This document shows positions 60,822-64,000 of a stretch of 64,000 bases of DNA, piece by piece. The stretch is taken from positions 368,501 to 432,500 of the forward strand of contig NC_015737.1 in the NCBI RefSeq assembly GCF_000270305.1. The letters run 5' to 3'. Every line of letters begins with the position of its first letter. Within the stretch, counting starts at the first letter, position 1. The notes under the pieces are model-generated. The model saw only the letters and a list, made by a program, of their open reading frames with translations. It ran no database searches and was not told the DNA's origin. A program made the position numbers and the translations under genes. The DNA is from Clostridium sp. SY8519. Its GTDB lineage: Bacteria; Bacillota; Clostridia; Lachnospirales; Lachnospiraceae.

Positions 60822-60824
60822 TTT

Positions 60825-60853
60825 ATTATAGGCGAATCGCCTTCGTTTTTCAA
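60825..60853 (-). promoter_or_regulatory. permease promoter
   Basis: Minus-strand TTGAAA (60848-60853), 17 bp, TATAAT (60825-60830). The remaining gap to 61050 holds AT-rich DNA and a degenerate GCAGGA(G)AAACTGCG-type repeat (about 60960-61050). Confidence 0.75.
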
Positions 60854-61050
60854 GCCTTTTTCATAAAAAGTGAGGGCGAAAAATGATGTTTATTGGTAAT
60901 TTTGTCAGTTTGACCAATTTTTCACCTTACTTTTTGTTCATTTCAACATTTTTCTGACTGCTGCCAGATTCCCTTCTGTCTGACCGCAGTTCCTGCCGCC
61001 CCATTTTCCCCTGACCGGACGCAGTTTCTCCTGCTCCGCCGCGGTTCCTG

Positions 61051-62229
61051 CTACCGTTCTTCCAGTTCCAGCCACCCGAAAATCAGCTCCTGATATACCC
61101 GGAAACACCGTTCAATTTCTTCAATCCGGACATATTCATCCGGCTTATGTGCCTGGGCAAGACTGCCGGGGCCATAGGAAAGAGTATTCCTGTTATCCAG
61201 AATGCCTGCGATTACCGCGGTGTCCGTATAGCCCGGAAACGGCTGCATCGCCGGTTGCCGCCCGGTGGCCTTCTTTACTGCCGCTTTCAGCAGCTGCAGC
61301 ATCCGTGCGTCTTCCCTGTGGGGAATCCACGGTCTGGCACCGGTTGGCCGGATACTGCAGGTCAGTTCCCTGCCGGTCTTTTCCGCCGCTTCTTCCGCTG
61401 CCTCCCGGAGAATACGCACCAGATCCTCCTGACCGGCGGGCGGCACCGCCCGGATGTCGATGGTAACGGTACACTCTGCCGGCACCTGATAGGGATGAAT
61501 CCCGCCCCTGACTGTACCAAAGACTGCGGTTGTCCTGCCCAGGAACGCATCGGTTTCCAGTTTTTCAATTCGTTCCCGTATTCCGCAGATGGCATACGCC
61601 ATACCGGCAATGGCGTCCGCTCCGTCCTGCGGGCGGCTGGCATGGGCTGCTTTGCCGTGAATCGTGTATTGGAACCAGTATCTGCCCTTGTGGGCCGTCT
61701 GAATCTCACCGTCTGTGGGTTCCGTATCCATCACCAGACTTTCCCGGCGCACCCAGCCCAGGCGAATCGCGGTTTCTGCCCCTTTCATATCGCCTTCTTC
61801 ATCCATTGTGCCAATCAGCTTCAGGGTGCGTGCCGGTTTTTTCCCACTGTGCCGGATCTGCTGCGCCGCGGACAGAAACGCGGCCGTCGCGGCAGCCAGA
61901 CCGGATTTCATATCGCAGGCTCCCCTGCCGTAGATACGCCCTGCTTCCTCCTCTGCGGCAAGGGGATCTTTCGTCCACCCGTCTGCTATGGGCACCGTAT
62001 CCATATGACAGATCAGCACCAGTTCTTCCGGGCTTTCGCCTTCCAGCTCCGCCAGAAGCACCGGCCGCCCTTCTTCTGCCTCATGCAGCAGCAGTCTTCC
62101 GTTTTCCGGCAGCACCGGTTCGATCTGATGTTTCAGATATTCCGCCACCTGCTGCTCGCCGGCCCCCGGATTGGTACTCTCGATCTGAATCAGCTCTTTC
62201 GTCAGTTTCACTGCATCTTCTGTCTGCAT
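61051..62229 (-). CDS. M20-family metallopeptidase (ArgE/DapE-like)
   Basis: A 392-residue zinc hydrolase with VLICHMDTVPIADGW, GRGACDMKSGLAA, GTMDEEGDMKGAE, a dimerisation domain and the YGPGSLAQAHKPDE end. The family deacylates amino acids or peptides. It is distinct from YgeY in sequence, and its start overlaps yqeB by 22 bp, so it belongs to the yedF-DUF3343-yqeB unit. It may act on an N-acyl or carbamoyl intermediate of the same pathway. AAGGAG precedes ATG 62229. Confidence 0.87.
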   Translation of the reverse strand: MQTEDAVKLTKELIQIESTNPGAGEQQVAEYLKHQIEPVLPENGRLLLHEAEEGRPVLLAELEGESPEELVLICHMDTVPIADGWTKDPLAAEEEAGRIYGRGACDMKSGLAAATAAFLSAAQQIRHSGKKPARTLKLIGTMDEEGDMKGAETAIRLGWVRRESLVMDTEPTDGEIQTAHKGRYWFQYTIHGKAAHASRPQDGADAIAGMAYAICGIRERIEKLETDAFLGRTTAVFGTVRGGIHPYQVPAECTVTIDIRAVPPAGQEDLVRILREAAEEAAEKTGRELTCSIRPTGARPWIPHREDARMLQLLKAAVKKATGRQPAMQPFPGYTDTAVIAGILDNRNTLSYGPGSLAQAHKPDEYVRIEEIERCFRVYQELIFGWLELEER

Positions 62230-63050
62230 TCCATTCTCCTTCTTTCTTCTTTGCAAACCAGTTCCAGCACGCTTCCCGCAATACAGCGGGCCTTGTCGGA
62301 TATGGTAAAGCAGTTGCTCAGTTCCTCTTTTCTCGGGTCAATGTCCGCAATCTTGAATCCTCTGGTCACCGGATAGCCGTCCCGTATCATCCCGCGGACA
62401 ATTCCTGTCAGGGAAGCCAGTACCGGCCGGTCCCCATGAGAAGTGCAAATCCGGGCAATCGATTCTCCCTGTTCCACCAGACTTCCGATTTTGCATCCGT
62501 CCCGAAGGATTCCCGCTTCCTCTGCGTGAATCACCCGTTCTTTTCCATAACCGCCGATGATTCCCGGGATTCCGGTATCCGGAATCGCGCTTCCTTCCCG
62601 TATGATCCGTCCCAGATTGTGTCCGCGTTTCGTTTCAATGACTGCGTGCACATCCACTCCGGCCGTAAATCCGGGCCCCAGGCCGATCACCAGGTCTGCC
62701 AGATCGATGCTGGTTCCGAGATTGCGTTTTGCCAGGATTGCGTCCACCACGGCCATATGGGGAACTTTGCGGATGCTTTCCCCCTCCGGATCCACCAGCA
62801 GGGGGATCATCCCCGCGGCTTCGGTATCGGCGATTTCTTCCAATGACGCAATCTTCCTGGCTGTCAGCCCCTCGACAGTCGCGGTTCCGTCATATACTGC
62901 CTCTGAAAAAGCCACCTGCCGCCGAATGGCAGCCGGCCGGCCGGTTTCCAGGACCAGCAGCGGAAACCCGGCGGAACACAGCCTGTGTATGGTCCCTGTG
63001 CTCAGATCTCCGGCTCCGCGGATAATAATTCTGTTTCCTGTTTCCATCAT
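62208..63050 (-). CDS. yqeB: selenium-dependent molybdenum hydroxylase system protein YqeB
   Basis: A 280-residue protein of the YqeB/EF2563 family: RIIIRGAGDLSTGTIHRL Rossmann-like start, LVDPEGESI, DLVIGLGPGFTAGVDVHAVIET and GYPVTRGFKIADIDPR. Members occur with selenium-dependent molybdenum hydroxylases and are needed for the labile selenium cofactor; the exact chemistry is unknown. AAAGGA precedes ATG 63050. A strong hairpin separates it from the gene before. Confidence 0.9.
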   Translation of the reverse strand: MMETGNRIIIRGAGDLSTGTIHRLCSAGFPLLVLETGRPAAIRRQVAFSEAVYDGTATVEGLTARKIASLEEIADTEAAGMIPLLVDPEGESIRKVPHMAVVDAILAKRNLGTSIDLADLVIGLGPGFTAGVDVHAVIETKRGHNLGRIIREGSAIPDTGIPGIIGGYGKERVIHAEEAGILRDGCKIGSLVEQGESIARICTSHGDRPVLASLTGIVRGMIRDGYPVTRGFKIADIDPRKEELSNCFTISDKARCIAGSVLELVCKEERRRMECRQKMQ

Positions 63051-63075
63051 CTATCTGTCCTTTCCGTATATGCAA

Positions 63076-63106
63076 ACCGGCGGAACAGAAAATCTGTTCC
63101 GCCGGT
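63076..63106 (-). terminator. intercistronic hairpin between the DUF3343 gene and yqeB
   Basis: Perfect 14-bp stem ACCGGCGGAACAGA / TCTGTTCCGCCGGT with a 3-nt loop; only TTT follows on the minus strand, so it is likely partial terminator or processing site. Confidence 0.55.
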
Positions 63107-63112
63107 ATCCGC

Positions 63113-63349
63113 TTATCCCCACATCTGAATCGTGTATACTCCCTGTATCTTCTGCTTCTGCAGCGCTGGTTTCCACTGCCGCGCCTCCTCCGGGGTCATA
63201 CGCCAGCAGAGTCCGCACCCGGCCGCCACATCCCCCGGCAAAGGTATGATCCTGCCCGGTATGTTCTGCTGTCTGCAGAATTCCTCCATCGCAAGCGCGT
63301 CTTCGGTTGTTGCGAAGGTCATGATACAGTAATCTTTTTTCTGACGCAC
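63113..63349 (-). CDS. DUF3343 putative Se/S carrier protein
   Basis: A 78-residue protein (DYCIMTFATTEDALAMEEFCRQQ, IPLPGDVAAGCGLCWR) of the DUF3343 family, annotated as a possible selenium or sulfur carrier; the conserved CGLC pair at about 45-48 is the likely active site. The GTG start at 63349 has GGTG about 7 nt upstream, 14 bp after yedF. It fits cofactor selenation for the hydroxylase. Confidence 0.82.
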   Translation of the reverse strand: MRQKKDYCIMTFATTEDALAMEEFCRQQNIPGRIIPLPGDVAAGCGLCWRMTPEEARQWKPALQKQKIQGVYTIQMWG

Positions 63350-63363
63350 GCTGATTCACCGCC

Positions 63364-63984
63364 TTACGGCCGGATGACATCCGATGCCTGCATCATCTTT
63401 TCCACGATTTCATACATGTTTCCGATGGTGCCCACCTGCACCCGGTCCTTGATCTTGTAAAAGTCCGCGCAGGTGCCGCAGGTAATGATTTTCACACCGG
63501 CTGCCTCCATATTTTTCAGATCTTCCAGAGAGTCTGACCCTTCGCAGGTCAGATAGGCCCCGCCATTGTAACAGAGGATATATTCCGGCAGTTCTTCCTG
63601 CTGGCTCAGGGCAAAGAGGAAGGATTTCATCAGAATCTTTCCCAGTTCCTCCGAACCGCTTCCCATGGTGCCGGCTGAAATCGCCACCACGGTTCCTCCT
63701 GTTTTGCGGGTTACGTCACAGACTTCTTCTGCGGCCGGCGCTGTCTTCATGTCTGCCACCTGATCCTCTGTCAGCGTCATATGCACCCGGTAACGGGCAG
63801 CGCCCAGCTTGCTGGAATCCACGCCGTATCCTTTCTGCCGGGCCATTTTGGTCAGGTTCTGGACAGAAGTCTCATTATCCACAAAGATCTCCAGTTCTCC
63901 CGCTCCGTCCATCTCCCGGATGGCATTTTTTGTCTTGACAATGGGAACCGGGCACACATCACCCATGGAATCTACTTTGATCAT
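63364..63984 (-). CDS. yedF: selenium metabolism protein YedF
   Basis: A 206-residue protein: an N-terminal TusA-like domain with Cys11 in GDVCPVPIVKTK and a C-terminal DsrE/DsrF-like domain with ITCGTCADFY. YedF proteins are thought to handle selenium or persulfide sulfur for selenium-dependent enzymes. GGAGGAAATAAAAGAA precedes the ATG at 63984. It is the first visible gene of the yedF-DUF3343-yqeB-M20 unit; its promoter lies beyond the window. Confidence 0.9.
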   Translation of the reverse strand: MIKVDSMGDVCPVPIVKTKNAIREMDGAGELEIFVDNETSVQNLTKMARQKGYGVDSSKLGAARYRVHMTLTEDQVADMKTAPAAEEVCDVTRKTGGTVVAISAGTMGSGSEELGKILMKSFLFALSQQEELPEYILCYNGGAYLTCEGSDSLEDLKNMEAAGVKIITCGTCADFYKIKDRVQVGTIGNMYEIVEKMMQASDVIRP

Positions 63985-64000
63985 TTCTTTTATTTCCTCC

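Overview
The window reads as chromosomal DNA of an obligately anaerobic Firmicute of the class Clostridia, most likely a Lachnospiraceae-type gut bacterium. The reasons are: a compact acpP-acc-fab type II fatty acid operon with FabK as enoyl reductase; a type III glutamine synthetase; an Amt-PII fusion; an ANTAR antiterminator beside a second glutamine synthetase; and a selenium/molybdenum purine-degradation island of the ygeXYW-ygfK-ssnA-xdh type. Family, genus and species are not determined. No rRNA, tRNA, CRISPR array, insertion sequence or prophage was recognised.

Layout. (1) 1-8307, minus strand: fatty acid operon acpP-accB-accC-accD-accA-fabH-fabK-fabD-fabG-fabF (fabF cut by the window edge), with a promoter and palindromic operator upstream of acpP and a 23-bp tandem repeat array between fabD and fabG. 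(2) 8377-17441, mixed housekeeping: an EamA transporter with a promoter, structured leader and terminator; a PhlG/phloretin-hydrolase-like enzyme; a lone bioB under a BirA-type operator; nfo with a 49-codon ORF; an RsmH-like methyltransferase with a DUF362 protein; a SEC-C protein; pyrG. (3) 17503-33272, a nitrogen-assimilation island: glnA (type III)-gltB-gltD-amt/PII on the minus strand, asnB, purF, a second glutamine synthetase and an ANTAR regulator. Several units have intrinsic terminators between promoter and start codon, which suggests antitermination control. (4) 33383-42500: a B12/radical SAM enzyme, azlCD, a cation diffusion facilitator, a pirin, a D-2-hydroxyacid dehydrogenase and a PEP-synthase-like protein with an odd N-terminal domain. 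(5) 42583-64000, the purine/selenium island: a permuted XdhC, yqeC, the ygeX-ygeY-ygeW-arcC-mocA-ridA operon, the ssnA-ygfK-ferredoxin-xdh block, a YheO-like PAS/HTH regulator, a xanthine/urate permease, and yedF-DUF3343-yqeB-M20 peptidase.

How it fits together. The last 21 kb would import xanthine or urate, process the ring with a selenium-dependent molybdenum hydroxylase and the YgfK flavoprotein, open it with SsnA-type hydrolysis, recover carbamoyl phosphate (YgeW) for ATP (ArcC), and cleave 2,3-diaminopropionate to pyruvate and ammonia (YgeX), with RidA removing the 2-aminoacrylate intermediate. YedF, the DUF3343 protein, YqeB, YqeC, XdhC and MocA are the probable selenium/molybdenum cofactor maturation set. 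The ammonia released would feed the GS/GOGAT island. Three promoters of the purine island share a CCWAACAAAAA motif just downstream of the -10 box, a candidate operator. A hydantoinase (hyuA) and a FAD subunit for the hydroxylase, both expected from related systems, are not in the window.
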